Assembly: GCF_002531755.2 (NCBI RefSeq)
Contig: NZ_CP035001.1
Location: forward strand, 62,001 to 126,000
Length of the DNA: 64,000 bases
Source: Rhizobium acidisoli
GTDB lineage: Bacteria > Pseudomonadota > Alphaproteobacteria > Rhizobiales > Rhizobiaceae
Reading direction: 5' to 3'
A program made the translations under genes and the position numbers. Shown one piece after another: positions 53,759 to 62,982 of the stretch (positions are counted from its first letter, which is position 1; each line of letters begins with the position of its first letter). The notes under the pieces were generated by a model. The model worked only from the letters and a program-made list of their open reading frames with translations, made no database searches and was not told the origin of the DNA.

Positions 53759-54478
53759 TCATACCTTCGGCGCAGTTCGTCTTTCATCGGCAATCCCGAT
53801 GATGGAACGCTTTACCTCCAGCAGGTGCTCTGCCATGGCAACGCGTGCATCCTCCTCGGTGCCTGCGGCAACCGCCTCCAGAATTCGGCGGTGCTCGGCG
53901 TTGGAGGCTTTACGCCGTCCGCGAACATGTTCCACCAGTTCCGATTGCGTCGACAGCGCGCCGCGAACATCGGCGACGACTTTCCTGAAGATCGCATTGC
54001 CCGAGGCTTCGGCGATTTCTCCATGAAACGCCGCGTCCATGCGCACCCATGTCCGGACGTCCTCCTCGTCATCCATCCGGTCGCACAAGGATGAGAGCGA
54101 AGCCAACTGCTCCTTCGAACGCCGCAATGCCGCCCAACCCGCCGCCGGTATTTCGATACAGGGGCGCGCCTCGATCAGGTCGCGGGCGGAATAGGCGCCG
54201 CCGCCGAGTTGCCGCGCCGGGCTCTCCGAAACGACGAAAGTGCCCCGCCCGGTCTTGGTTTGCGTGAACCCTAGCGTCTGCAGCGAGCGAAGCGCCTCAC
54301 GCACGATCGCCCGGCTGATGCCATACCGTCCGGCGAGCTGCACTTCCGAGGGAAGACGGGTGCCGAGAGCCAGTTTCCGATCGACAATGGCCGTGCGGAC
54401 ATCTTCGAAGACCGCTTCAGCAGCGTTTCTCCGGTGTATCTCTTGCTTCTCCGACAGCCATGAATCCATATCCCGCAT
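53759..54478 (-). CDS. GntR/FCD-family regulator, tandem paralogue of ansR
   Basis: This is a 239-residue protein with the same organisation as AnsR: MRDMDSWLSEKQEIHRRNAAE, then LPSEVQLAGRYGISRAIVREALRSLQTLG, YSARDLIEARPCIE and DAAFHGEIAEASGNAIFR. It lies 51 bases upstream of ansR and 94 bases downstream of the bicupin gene on the same strand. It could regulate either the bicupin/dipeptide-ABC cluster or the ans genes jointly with AnsR. The DNA-recognition helices differ at only a few positions, so overlapping operators are plausible. Confidence 0.82.
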   Translation of the reverse strand: MRDMDSWLSEKQEIHRRNAAEAVFEDVRTAIVDRKLALGTRLPSEVQLAGRYGISRAIVREALRSLQTLGFTQTKTGRGTFVVSESPARQLGGGAYSARDLIEARPCIEIPAAGWAALRRSKEQLASLSSLCDRMDDEEDVRTWVRMDAAFHGEIAEASGNAIFRKVVADVRGALSTQSELVEHVRGRRKASNAEHRRILEAVAAGTEEDARVAMAEHLLEVKRSIIGIADERRTAPKV

Positions 54479-54572
54479 CCAAGGACGATGCGGTCAATCG
54501 CAAGAGCTGTCAAGCAACTGGACAGATCCCCAAACCGGGTCGGCCATACGCCCGCACGGCATGCGAAACTGG

Positions 54573-55394
54573 CTACCAGAGCTTCATGTGCCGGTTGACG
54601 TCCTTGTAGAGCAGGTAGCGGAAGCGGCCGGGACCGCCGGCATAGCAGGCCTGCGGGCAAAAGGCCCGCAGCCACATGAAGTCGCCGGCCTCGACCTCGA
54701 CCCAATCCTCGTTCAGGCGATAGACCGCTTTTCCCTCAAGCACATAGAGACCATGCTCCATGACATGGGTTTCCATGAAGGGGATTACGGCGCCCGGCTC
54801 CAAGGTCACAATAGTGACATGCATGTCGTAGCGGACGTCGGCAGGATCGATAAACCGCGTCGTTCCCCAGCGTCCGTCCGTGTCGGGCATTGCTGCTGCG
54901 GGATGCTCATCCTCGTGCGTGAAGATCGCCGGCGGCGGCTCCAGCCCCTCGACCTCCTGAAACGCCTTGCGGATCCAGTGGAATATCGCCGGGGCCGATC
55001 CGTCGTTTTTCAGGCGCCAGACCGAACCCGCCGGAAGATAGGCGAAGGAGCCGGCGCGCAGCGTGTGGCTGACGCCGTCGAGTTCCACCGTCATGCCGCC
55101 TTCGACGACGAACAGCACCGCTTCGGCCCGCTTGTCCGGCTCCGGCCGGTCGCTTCCGCCGCCCGGCTGAACTTCCATGACATATTGCGAAAAGGTCTCG
55201 GAGAAGCCGGAAAGCGGCCGGGAGAGAACCCATGCCCGCGTTCCCGTCCAATGCGGAAGGAGGCTCGTGACGATATCGCTCATGACGCCGCGCGGGATGA
55301 CCGCGTAAGCCGTGGTGAAGACGGCCTTGCCGGAAAGCAATTGGGTCTGCGGCGGCAGGCCGCCGAGCTTGGAATAATACTCTGTCTTGTCCAT
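54573..55394 (-). CDS. Bicupin, (S)-ureidoglycine aminohydrolase-like (UGHY/AllE)
   Basis: This is a 273-residue protein with two cupin domains. The N-terminal half has EAVLFVVEGGMTVELDG. The C-terminal half has the metal-binding ETHVMEHGLYVLEGKAVYRL, which keeps the Glu and two His residues, and ends FRYLLYKDVNRHMKL. The sequence matches the manganese-dependent ureidoglycine aminohydrolase family, which releases ammonia from ureidoglycine in allantoin degradation. No other purine or allantoin gene is in this window. It lies 83 bases after the dipeptide ABC ATPase gene in the same direction. The start at 55394 has a weak ribosome binding site. Confidence 0.78.
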   Translation of the reverse strand: MDKTEYYSKLGGLPPQTQLLSGKAVFTTAYAVIPRGVMSDIVTSLLPHWTGTRAWVLSRPLSGFSETFSQYVMEVQPGGGSDRPEPDKRAEAVLFVVEGGMTVELDGVSHTLRAGSFAYLPAGSVWRLKNDGSAPAIFHWIRKAFQEVEGLEPPPAIFTHEDEHPAAAMPDTDGRWGTTRFIDPADVRYDMHVTIVTLEPGAVIPFMETHVMEHGLYVLEGKAVYRLNEDWVEVEAGDFMWLRAFCPQACYAGGPGRFRYLLYKDVNRHMKLW

Positions 55395-55477
55395 TTGTAC
55401 GGCTTTACAGGCAGGTGTCACTACATCTGCTTTATGCGCCGGCGGCCCGTTAGGCAACTGCCATTGGCCAAGCCAGC

Positions 55478-57313
55478 CTATCGATCGGCCATCACCAGAT
55501 GGCCCGGCCCGACTTCGAGATAGACAGTGGCCGGAGGCTGGTAGTCGACTGGCCGCATCGGGCTCTTGATCTCGTCATTCGCCACCATCCGCTTCTCATG
55601 ACGGCGGTCGGGATCGGGCACCGGCACGGCGGCGATGAGCTTCTTGGTATAGGCATGCTGCGGATTTTCGAAGACGGCGGCGCGCGGGCCGATCTCGACG
55701 ATCTCGCCGAGATACATCACCGCCACGCGGTGGCTGACGCGCTCGACCACCGCCATGTCGTGCGAGATGAACAGGAAGGCGAGGTTGAGGCTCTGCTGCA
55801 GGTCGAGCATCAGGTTGATAACCTGCGCCTTGATCGACACGTCGAGCGCCGAGACGCTTTCATCGGCGACGATGACCTTCGGCTGCAGGGCAAGCGCCCG
55901 GGCGATGCAGATGCGCTGGCGCTGGCCGCCGGAAAATTCATGCGGATAACGCGTTGCCATATCCGGGGAGAGACCGACCTTGACCAGCAGATCGGCAACG
56001 ACTTCCCTCGCCTCTTTCGCGCTGCCCATCCTGTGTTCGAGATAGGGTTCGGCAATCGCCGCACCCACCGTCATGCGCGGATTGAGGCTGGCGAAGGGAT
56101 CCTGGAAGATCATCTGCACGGATTTACGCATTTCGCGCAAATCCTTCCTGTCGAGGCCGAGCACCTCCCTGCCCTCGACGAGAACGGAACCGGCCTGCGG
56201 CTGGATGAGACGCATGATGGCGCGCCCCGTCGTCGATTTGCCGCAGCCGGATTCGCCGACCAGCGACAACGTCTCGCCGGCATGAAGATCGAAGGAAACG
56301 TTTTCGACCGCATGCACCCGGCTGGTCAGCCGGTTGAACAGGCCGGAGTGGATGTCGAAACGCTTGGTGAGGTTCTTCACCTCAAGGACCGGCGTCGCTG
56401 CGACCGTATCGGCGGCCTCGGCCGGACTATCCGATTGACCTGTCGCCACGTTGACCACCGGAAAGCGCAGCGGCCGCTGCCGGCCCTGCATCGAGCCGAG
56501 CACCGGCACGGCCGATAGCAGCGCCCTCGTGTAAGGATGTTTCCCGCGGTGAAAAATATCGGCGGTGGCGCCGGTTTCGACCTGCTCGCCGCGATACATA
56601 ACCACGGTCCGATCGGCGATCTCGGCGACGACGCCCATGTCATGGGTGATGAACAGGACGGAGGTCCCCTCCTCCTCCTGCAGCATCTTGATGAGATCGA
56701 GGATCTGGCCCTGGATCGTCACGTCGAGCGCGGTCGTCGGCTCGTCGGCGATCAAGAGCTTCGGCCGGCTGGCAAGCGCCATGGCGATCATCACCCGCTG
56801 GCGCATGCCGCCGGAAAAACGATGCGGATATTCGTCGAAGCGCGAGGCGGCCGAAGGGATGCGGACTTTTTCCAGCAGCCTGATCGTCTCGGCCCGGACG
56901 TCGGCCCGGCTAACAGCGGAATGGCAGAGCAGCGCTTCGGAAATCTGATCGCCGATGGTGAAGAGCGGATTGAGCGAGGTCATCGGCTCCTGGAAGATCA
57001 TCGCCACCTCGTTGCCGCGCACCTGCCGCATCGCAGGTTCCGGCAAGGCCAGCAGGTCGCGCCCACCGAGCATGACGCGGCCTTCGATGCGGCTCATGTC
57101 CGCCTGCAGCAGCCGCATGATCGAGAGCGAGGTGACGCTCTTGCCCGAGCCGGATTCGCCGACGATCGCCACGGTTTCACCAGGTGCCACGGTGAAGGAG
57201 ACATCGCGTACGACCGGTTTCCAGGCGCCGTCGACCAGAAAGGACGTCGTCAGCCCCTCGACGGAAAGAACGGTGCTGGCTGTCTCGATCGATTGTGCTT
57301 GGACGATGCCCAT
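55478..57313 (-). CDS. Dipeptide/oligopeptide-type ABC ATPase (DppD-DppF fusion)
   Basis: This 611-residue protein contains two ATPase domains. Domain 1 has Walker A GESGSGKS (about 52-59), signature [14 protein letters not shown] and Walker [13 protein letters not shown]. Domain 2 has GESGCGKST at about 354-362, [14 protein letters not shown] and [12 protein letters not shown]. Each domain is followed by an oligopeptide-transporter tail (for example [12 protein letters not shown] and [12 protein letters not shown]). The two genes dppD and dppF are thus fused, which is common in rhizobia. It works with the binding protein at 61229 and the permeases at 59163 and 60032, but is separated from them by the Rid and PLP-enzyme genes. 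Confidence 0.92.
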   Translation of the reverse strand: MGIVQAQSIETASTVLSVEGLTTSFLVDGAWKPVVRDVSFTVAPGETVAIVGESGSGKSVTSLSIMRLLQADMSRIEGRVMLGGRDLLALPEPAMRQVRGNEVAMIFQEPMTSLNPLFTIGDQISEALLCHSAVSRADVRAETIRLLEKVRIPSAASRFDEYPHRFSGGMRQRVMIAMALASRPKLLIADEPTTALDVTIQGQILDLIKMLQEEEGTSVLFITHDMGVVAEIADRTVVMYRGEQVETGATADIFHRGKHPYTRALLSAVPVLGSMQGRQRPLRFPVVNVATGQSDSPAEAADTVAATPVLEVKNLTKRFDIHSGLFNRLTSRVHAVENVSFDLHAGETLSLVGESGCGKSTTGRAIMRLIQPQAGSVLVEGREVLGLDRKDLREMRKSVQMIFQDPFASLNPRMTVGAAIAEPYLEHRMGSAKEAREVVADLLVKVGLSPDMATRYPHEFSGGQRQRICIARALALQPKVIVADESVSALDVSIKAQVINLMLDLQQSLNLAFLFISHDMAVVERVSHRVAVMYLGEIVEIGPRAAVFENPQHAYTKKLIAAVPVPDPDRRHEKRMVANDEIKSPMRPVDYQPPATVYLEVGPGHLVMADR

Positions 57314-57334
57314 GTCGGTCGGTTCCTTTGCGGC

Positions 57335-58531
57335 TCAATCCGGCCAGCGCAGCACGCCGTCGAAGCGGTGCCGGCTGCGGTTTTCGATCGGGGTTGCGAT
57401 GATCTCGTTGGAGGCGCGCGCCTTGTCGAGTTCCTCGGCCAGGCGGTTTGCGACGATGACATCCTGGCCCGGATGCAGGTTGCACGGGTCGAGATAGAAA
57501 TAGCGGTGTTCCACCTCGTGGTCGCGCACGATGATCGGCGGGGTGCCCCTCGCCAGCGCATCGGCCAGATCCCAGGCGGTGATATGGGCCTGCTCGGCAT
57601 CGACGATGAGACGCAGCCGGTCGAGCGGATTGTTGGTCGGATCGGGCTCGATCAGCGCGGTGACGCCGGGACGGCCGTCGAGTGTGCGCTTCCACAGATT
57701 GAGAGAGCCGGTCTCGCGTTCGCGGATGCCGGCGTGATCGCGCTTTTCCCAGGCTTCGAGTGCGGCCATGACGCCGAAGATGCTCTCCTTGCCGACCTTC
57801 ATGCCGCGGCCGATGCCCATGTTCTGCAGGAAGGCATGACGCACCAGCTCCTTCCGGCCGGCAACGATGCCCGAGGTCGGGCCGCCGAGGAACTTGTGGC
57901 CGGAGTAAAGGGCGATATCGGCCCCCTGCTCCAGGAAAATCCTGAGGTCGTATTCCGAGGCCGCATCGACGATGACGGGCACACCCCTGGCATGGGCGAT
58001 CTCGACGAATTCCTTGAGGTTCAGCAGGCCGTAATCGACGACATGGTGGGAGACGACATAGACGGCGGCGGCTGTTTTGTCGGTGATCGCCTTTTCCATG
58101 TGAAAGCGATGCGTCGAGGTCGCCTGTCCCACAAGCACGACCTTGCCGCCAGCAAGCCGGATCGCCTGGTCGACGGGGGCGCCATAGCTCACCACATGGC
58201 CCATCTGCACCAGGACTTCGTTCTTCTCGGACACGGCATCCGGCAGCTTCTCGATCGCCAGCAGATTGTCGCCGGTGATGGCGCCGGCAACCGCCAGCGA
58301 AATACCTGCCGAGCAGGAGGCGGTGACGAAGCCGGCCTCGCCGCCGGTCAGCCGGGCGATGACGGCGCTTGCCTTGCGCTGCAGGTCGTTGATCTCGACG
58401 AAATGCGGCAGGATCGATGCCATTGCCTCGATCGCCTCCGGCACGACGATCGAGGCGCCGAGGCTGGTCATCGTGCCGGATACGTTGATGACGGGGCGAA
58501 GGCCGAGCGAAGGTCTGATGTCATTCAGCAT
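57335..58531 (-). CDS. SelA-like PLP-dependent enzyme, probable ammonia-lyase
   Basis: This is a 398-residue fold-type I PLP enzyme. It has [15 protein letters not shown] near the N-terminus, [15 protein letters not shown] as the phosphate-binding loop, [10 protein letters not shown] for the cofactor Asp and [12 protein letters not shown] with the Schiff-base Lys. This is the SelA/DgaE-related group, which includes D-glucosaminate-6-phosphate ammonia-lyase; the substrate here is unknown. It lies 21 bases before the ABC ATPase gene and 69 bases after a Rid gene that keeps its catalytic Arg. This fits a lyase whose enamine or imine product is hydrolysed by the Rid protein. Confidence 0.75.
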   Translation of the reverse strand: MLNDIRPSLGLRPVINVSGTMTSLGASIVVPEAIEAMASILPHFVEINDLQRKASAVIARLTGGEAGFVTASCSAGISLAVAGAITGDNLLAIEKLPDAVSEKNEVLVQMGHVVSYGAPVDQAIRLAGGKVVLVGQATSTHRFHMEKAITDKTAAAVYVVSHHVVDYGLLNLKEFVEIAHARGVPVIVDAASEYDLRIFLEQGADIALYSGHKFLGGPTSGIVAGRKELVRHAFLQNMGIGRGMKVGKESIFGVMAALEAWEKRDHAGIRERETGSLNLWKRTLDGRPGVTALIEPDPTNNPLDRLRLIVDAEQAHITAWDLADALARGTPPIIVRDHEVEHRYFYLDPCNLHPGQDVIVANRLAEELDKARASNEIIATPIENRSRHRFDGVLRWPD

Positions 58532-58600
58532 GAAGGTCTCCAGAAGACTCAGTCGAGGAACGGGCCATGGTGGGCGCTGCTCCCAATATGAAAGCTCTCG

Positions 58601-59098
58601 TCAGCCATTCAAGGCGACGATCGCCTCGATTTCGACGGTGATGTTGCCGGGCAGCGAGCCGAAGCCGACGGCCGAGCGGGCATGTTCGCCGGCCGCGCCG
58701 AAAACGGCGATCAGCAGATCCGAGCAGCCGTTGATGACGCTCGGATGATCCTCGAACTCAGGCACGGCATTGACCATGCCGAGCAGCTTGACCACCCGCT
58801 TGACGCGGGAAAGATCGCCGAGCGCATCATGCATGACGGCGAGCAGATTGATGCCGGTCAGCCGCGCATGCCTGTACGCCTCCTCGACACCGACATTGGC
58901 GCCGACCTTGCCGGCATGCAGGAAACCGTCGGCCTCGCGCGGCCCCTGGCCGGAGAGGTAAAGCATATTGCCTTCCACCACATGCGTCACGAAATTGGCG
59001 ATCGGCGGCGGCGGCGGCGGCAGCTTGATGCCGAGGGCGGCTAACCGTTGGTAAGGCGAGTTCTCGACCTTGCCGGCGGCGGTTGGAAACTGATTCAC
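58601..59098 (-). CDS. RidA-family imine deaminase
   Basis: This is a 165-residue protein with the long-type Rid pattern: YLSGQGPREADGFLHAGKVG, then VKRVVKLLGMVNAVPEF. It ends in ARSAVGFGSLPGNITVEIEAI, which keeps the Arg needed for imine hydrolysis. A polyproline run (LPPPPPPI) lies near residue 30. I take the GTG at 59098, because CAGGAG lies five bases upstream; the ATG at 59113 has no such site. It probably serves the PLP enzyme encoded next by deaminating its reactive product. Confidence 0.82.
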   Translation of the reverse strand: MNQFPTAAGKVENSPYQRLAALGIKLPPPPPPIANFVTHVVEGNMLYLSGQGPREADGFLHAGKVGANVGVEEAYRHARLTGINLLAVMHDALGDLSRVKRVVKLLGMVNAVPEFEDHPSVINGCSDLLIAVFGAAGEHARSAVGFGSLPGNITVEIEAIVALNG

Positions 59099-59162
59099 GC
59101 AAACTCCTGTCATGCGAATTTTGAATTGGCGAATTTTGGATTGGCCGATTTAGGTCGGCGGA

Positions 59163-60032
59163 TTAAAGGTCCTTGCGAAGTCTTGGGTCGAGCATGTCCC
59201 TGAGGCCGTCGCCGACCATCTGCAGCGACAGCACCGAAAGGATGATGGCGACACCTGGAAACAGCGTCATCCAGTCGGCCTGGCCGATATATTGGCGGCC
59301 GGCGGCGATCATCGTTCCCCAGGTCGGGATCTCCGGGCTGACGCCGAGGCCGAGGAAGGAGAGACCAGCTTCGGCCAACATGGCGCTGGCGAAGAGGAAC
59401 GTGGCCTGCACCAGGATCGGCGACAGCAGATTGCGCAGCACATGCCGGGTCATGATGTGGAAGGTGGAAATGCCGAGCGCCCTCGCCGCCTCGACATAGG
59501 GCAATTCGCGGATAACCAGCGTCGATGCACGGACAATGCGGGCAAGGCGCGGGGAATAGACGATCGATAGCGCGATGATAACGGTGGTCAAGGACGGGCC
59601 GAGCGCAGCGACAAGGGCGATCGCCAGCAGAATATCCGGGAAGGCCATCATCGCGTCGATCAGCCGGGCGATCGGCGTGTCGAGCTTCTGGAAGAAGCCG
59701 GCAAGCAGGCCGAGCGTGACCCCGATCACCGCCGACAGGCTGACGACCGCCACGCCGACGAGCAGCGACAGGCGGCCGGCAAAGATCGTCCGCGAGAAGA
59801 CGTCGCGGCCGAACTCGTCGGTACCGAAGAAGAAGGTGCCGCCTGGCGGCTTCAGCCGGTTGACGATCGAAAGCTTGGACGGCGAATAGGGCGCAACCAA
59901 AGGCGCGAAGACCGCCAGCAGCACGAAGATCGCCAGGATCAGCAGGCCGAAGGCCACCGTCTTGCGCTTCAGCAGGCGGCGGAGGAATTTGCTGCCGTCG
60001 CTCTCGGCTGATTTGATTGCGATATCGGCCAT
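59163..60032 (-). CDS. Dipeptide-type ABC transporter permease (DppC-like)
   Basis: This 289-residue inner-membrane protein has the DppC layout. A first segment (FGLLILAIFVLLAVFAPLVAPY) is followed by a periplasmic loop with GTDEFGRDVFSRTIFAGR. Further segments carry the EAA loop YVEAARALGISTFHIMTRHVLRN. Its ATG overlaps the DppB stop by one base. It ends with LDPRLRKDL, the usual terminus. Confidence 0.92.
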   Translation of the reverse strand: MADIAIKSAESDGSKFLRRLLKRKTVAFGLLILAIFVLLAVFAPLVAPYSPSKLSIVNRLKPPGGTFFFGTDEFGRDVFSRTIFAGRLSLLVGVAVVSLSAVIGVTLGLLAGFFQKLDTPIARLIDAMMAFPDILLAIALVAALGPSLTTVIIALSIVYSPRLARIVRASTLVIRELPYVEAARALGISTFHIMTRHVLRNLLSPILVQATFLFASAMLAEAGLSFLGLGVSPEIPTWGTMIAAGRQYIGQADWMTLFPGVAIILSVLSLQMVGDGLRDMLDPRLRKDL

Positions 60033-60973
60033 CAGTAGCGCACCCTCGGATCGACCAGCAGATAGAGCATGTCGATCGCAAAATTGATCAGCACGTAGAG
60101 CGCGGCGATGACGAGCAGCGCCCCCTGGATGACGGGATAGTCGCGCCGCAGCACCGCCGAGACGACGAGATTGCCGACGCCGGGCAGGCCGAAGACCGTT
60201 TCGGTGACGACGGCGCCCGATATCAGCACCGCCGCCGTCAGGCCGAGCACCGTGAGGATCGGGATCAGCGCATTCTTCAGCGCGTGCTTGAGGATGACCT
60301 TGCGCTCGACCAGTCCCTTGGCGCGCGCCGTGCGGATATAATCGTCACCGAGCACATCGAGCATCGAGGCGCGGGTGAAACGCAGGATCAGCGCCGAGGA
60401 GACGATGCCGAGCGCGAAGGCCGGCAGCGTCAGATGATACATCCGGTCAAAGAAGGTCGAGCCCGGACCGCCATAACCCGAGACCGGGAAGAGGTTGAGC
60501 CGGACGGCGAAGAATTGCATCAGGATGAGGCCGAGCCAGAAGCTCGGAATGCTGGCTGCAAACATCGCCAGCGTCGTTGCCGCCTGGTCGACGAAGGAGC
60601 CGCGCCGATAGGCGGCATAGATGCCGATCGGCAGCGCGATGATGCTCGCGATGGCAAGCGAAAACAGCGTCAGGAAGAAGGTCGGCTCGGCCCGATCGAG
60701 CAGCGCCGACGTCACAGGCATGTTGAGGAAGATCGACTGGCCGAGATCGCCCCGCAGCAGTTGGCCGATATAATAGACATATTGCAGGCCGAGCGACTGA
60801 TCGAGGCCGAGCCGGGTTCGGAGATCGGCAATATCCTGCGGCGTCGCATCCGGCCCGAGCATGACGGCGGCCGGGTCACCCGGCGTCACCCGCACGATGA
60901 CGAAGACGATCGTGACGACGAGAAACATCACGACGATCATGCCGAACAGGCGCTGGAGGATGTAGCGGATCAT
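60032..60973 (-). CDS. Dipeptide-type ABC transporter permease (DppB-like)
   Basis: This 313-residue inner-membrane protein starts MIRYILQRLFGMIVVMFLVV, with the typical RVTPGDPAAVMLG loop. The EAA motif is YIRTARAKGLVERKVILKHALKN and the protein ends YLLVDPRVRY. It is the first permease gene after the binding protein. A 226-base palindromic element (60992-61217) fills the gap between the two, which may lower permease expression relative to the binding protein. Confidence 0.92.
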   Translation of the reverse strand: MIRYILQRLFGMIVVMFLVVTIVFVIVRVTPGDPAAVMLGPDATPQDIADLRTRLGLDQSLGLQYVYYIGQLLRGDLGQSIFLNMPVTSALLDRAEPTFFLTLFSLAIASIIALPIGIYAAYRRGSFVDQAATTLAMFAASIPSFWLGLILMQFFAVRLNLFPVSGYGGPGSTFFDRMYHLTLPAFALGIVSSALILRFTRASMLDVLGDDYIRTARAKGLVERKVILKHALKNALIPILTVLGLTAAVLISGAVVTETVFGLPGVGNLVVSAVLRRDYPVIQGALLVIAALYVLINFAIDMLYLLVDPRVRY

Positions 60974-60991
60974 CCGAACTGCTCCTGCGCT

Positions 60992-61217
60992 CGGTGCTTA
61001 CAGGACTGCAGCGGAACGCCCCGCTCGCCCTCATTCCTGTCTGCGGGCTCGACCCGCGGGATGTCACAGGAATCCAGCCACGGCGCGTCTGCGCCATGAA
61101 TGGATCTTTTAACAAATAAGAGTCTCCCGCGCCCAAGGACTTGAGCGCGCTGGATTCCTGTGACACCCCTCGGGTCAAGCCCGAGGACAGGAATGAGGGA
61201 GCAAGTAGTAAGCACCG
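60992..61217. repeat. Large intergenic palindromic repeat element
   Basis: Terminal 10-base inverted repeats CGGTGCTTAC (60992-61001) and GTAAGCACCG (61208-61217) are perfect. Inside lie long imperfect arms, 61028-61078 and 61149-61199. They contain CCCTCATTCCTGT / ACAGGAATGAGGG and CACAGGAATCCAGC / GCTGGATTCCTGTG, each with its own smaller hairpin (GCGGGCTCGACCCGCG). The centre is AT-rich. It resembles the mosaic intergenic elements of rhizobia (such as RIME) as I remember them. No coding potential is evident. Confidence 0.8.
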
Positions 61218-61228
61218 AAATCGCTCCA

Positions 61229-62755
61229 TCACTTCTTGATCGAGGCGTTCCAGAAATACGGCCACGGAGCCGGATCGACGCCTTCGAGCTTGACCGATTT
61301 CGCCGAAACCGCGTTGAAATCGCCGATCTTCATGAAGGGCGCATCGGCATAGATCGCCTTCTGGACATCGGCCCAGAGCGCCACGCGCTTCTTCGGATCG
61401 ACTTCCGAGGTGAAGGCGTCGACCGCGGCCTTGCGCGCCGGCGTATCCCACCAGCCGGGAGAGCTGGTCGAAAGCGAGCCGATCAGCGCCGGCTCCGGCA
61501 GGAAGGGGCTGTGGGTGATGTAGATATCCCAGAGCTTCGGATCGGTGCGGCGCTGCGTCAGCGTCGCCCAGTCCACCACCTGCATATCGACGGTGAAGCC
61601 GGCAAGCTTCAGATATTCGGCGGCGACCTGCGCCATCTTGTAATGGAATTCATACTGGCGGCTGGTCAGGATGCGGATCGGCTCGCCGTTATAACCGGCC
61701 TTCTTGGCGGCAGCCGCCGCCCCTTCCGGATCGGCGACATTATAGGCGCCCTCGACGCCGGCATCGGTCGACCAGGAGAATGTCTTCGGATAGATGGCAC
61801 CGTCGAGCGCATAAAAATCCTTGCTGCCGAAGGCCGCGGCCAGCATGTCTTCCATGCTGAGCGCCTGGCGGATCGCCTTGCGCACCTCGACATTCCCGGC
61901 AACACCTTCCTTCGTGTTGAAGACGAAGACCGGATAACCGAAGGGTTTTAGCATGACCGGCTGCGAGGTTGTGGAGGCCTTCACCTTGTCGTAGGATTCG
62001 ACGGCGATCGAATCGACATAATCATACTGGCCGGAGATCGCGGCCTCGACGCGGGTATTCGGATCCGGCACCGGCACGAAACGGATTTCATCGAGATATT
62101 GATGGCGGGCGCCGCCATAGCCGTTGCTGTCGCCTTCGCGCGACTTGTAGCCGTCGAAGCGGACGAGCTGGATATACTGGTCGGCCTTACGCTCCTTCAG
62201 CATATAGGGGCCGGTGCCGATGAACTCCTTCATCGGCTCGTCCTGTTTTTCGGCAGGGATGATGATCGCGGCCGAATTGTTGAAGGCAAGCAGCGAGGTC
62301 AGCGGCGCATAGGGCTGCTTCAACGTGATCGTCACGGTTGCGGGATCGGCAGCCGTGATCTTGTCGATGAAGCCGGCCACCTGCTTGCCGCGCGAGGCGA
62401 TCTTCATCCAGCGGCCGAGCGAGGCGACGACATCGTCCGAGGTCATGTCGCTATTGTCGTGGAACTTGATGCCGGTCCTGAGCTTGATCGTATAGGTTTT
62501 GCCGTCGGCGCTGATCTCAGGCAGGCTTTCGGCCAGCAGCGGCGTGACGTTCCAGCTCTTGTCGAACGTATAGAGCGTTTCGAAAATATGCTGCGTGACG
62601 ATGCCGACGAGATCGGCCGTCGACGACATAGGATCGAGCGTCGGCGGCTCGCCGATCGTCGCGACATTGATGACGCCGCCCTTTTCCTGGGCAAAGAGGG
62701 TCGAGGGCAGGGCGACAAGCGCAGTGCCGAGCAGGAATGCGACAAGCGTTTTCAT
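61229..62755 (-). CDS. Dipeptide-type ABC transporter substrate-binding protein (DppA-like)
   Basis: This is a 508-residue periplasmic protein with a Sec signal, MKTLVAFLLGTALVALPSTL and cleavage after FAQ. The mature protein is of the family 5 extracellular binding type: GEPPTLDPMSSTADLVGIVTQ, LAESLPEISADGKTYTIKLR, then GTGPYMLKERKADQYIQLVR. GGGAGCC precedes the ATG at 62755. It delivers the unknown substrate of the cluster. Family members bind peptides but also opines, amino sugars and other polar compounds. Confidence 0.92.
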   Translation of the reverse strand: MKTLVAFLLGTALVALPSTLFAQEKGGVINVATIGEPPTLDPMSSTADLVGIVTQHIFETLYTFDKSWNVTPLLAESLPEISADGKTYTIKLRTGIKFHDNSDMTSDDVVASLGRWMKIASRGKQVAGFIDKITAADPATVTITLKQPYAPLTSLLAFNNSAAIIIPAEKQDEPMKEFIGTGPYMLKERKADQYIQLVRFDGYKSREGDSNGYGGARHQYLDEIRFVPVPDPNTRVEAAISGQYDYVDSIAVESYDKVKASTTSQPVMLKPFGYPVFVFNTKEGVAGNVEVRKAIRQALSMEDMLAAAFGSKDFYALDGAIYPKTFSWSTDAGVEGAYNVADPEGAAAAAKKAGYNGEPIRILTSRQYEFHYKMAQVAAEYLKLAGFTVDMQVVDWATLTQRRTDPKLWDIYITHSPFLPEPALIGSLSTSSPGWWDTPARKAAVDAFTSEVDPKKRVALWADVQKAIYADAPFMKIGDFNAVSAKSVKLEGVDPAPWPYFWNASIKK

Positions 62756-62982
62756 GTGATGGCTCCCGTTTAGTTCCACAATTATGTAATTCATCTTTTT
62801 GTAACAGAATAAGAGATGAAGTGGTGGTGTCAAGCGGAAGCCGCGGATTATATCGTGGGACGAGGATCAGGATGGCGAAAGCCCACCGTATCACCGGCAT
62901 GGGCTGGCCACCCGCGCAAAGGCTGCGCATGATGCGGGCTGAAGAATCGGCAGCGGCAGAGCGTCAATAAGGCGAGGATGGA

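Noticed and set aside
56537..58591. A 684-codon plus-strand frame opposite the ABC ATPase and PLP-enzyme genes
   Set aside because: It covers two genes with intact catalytic motifs and shows only a mirror-image composition.
61028..61199. The long palindrome considered as an insertion sequence or attachment site
   Set aside because: It has no transposase, no target duplication that I could see, and no integrase nearby; a non-coding mosaic repeat fits better.
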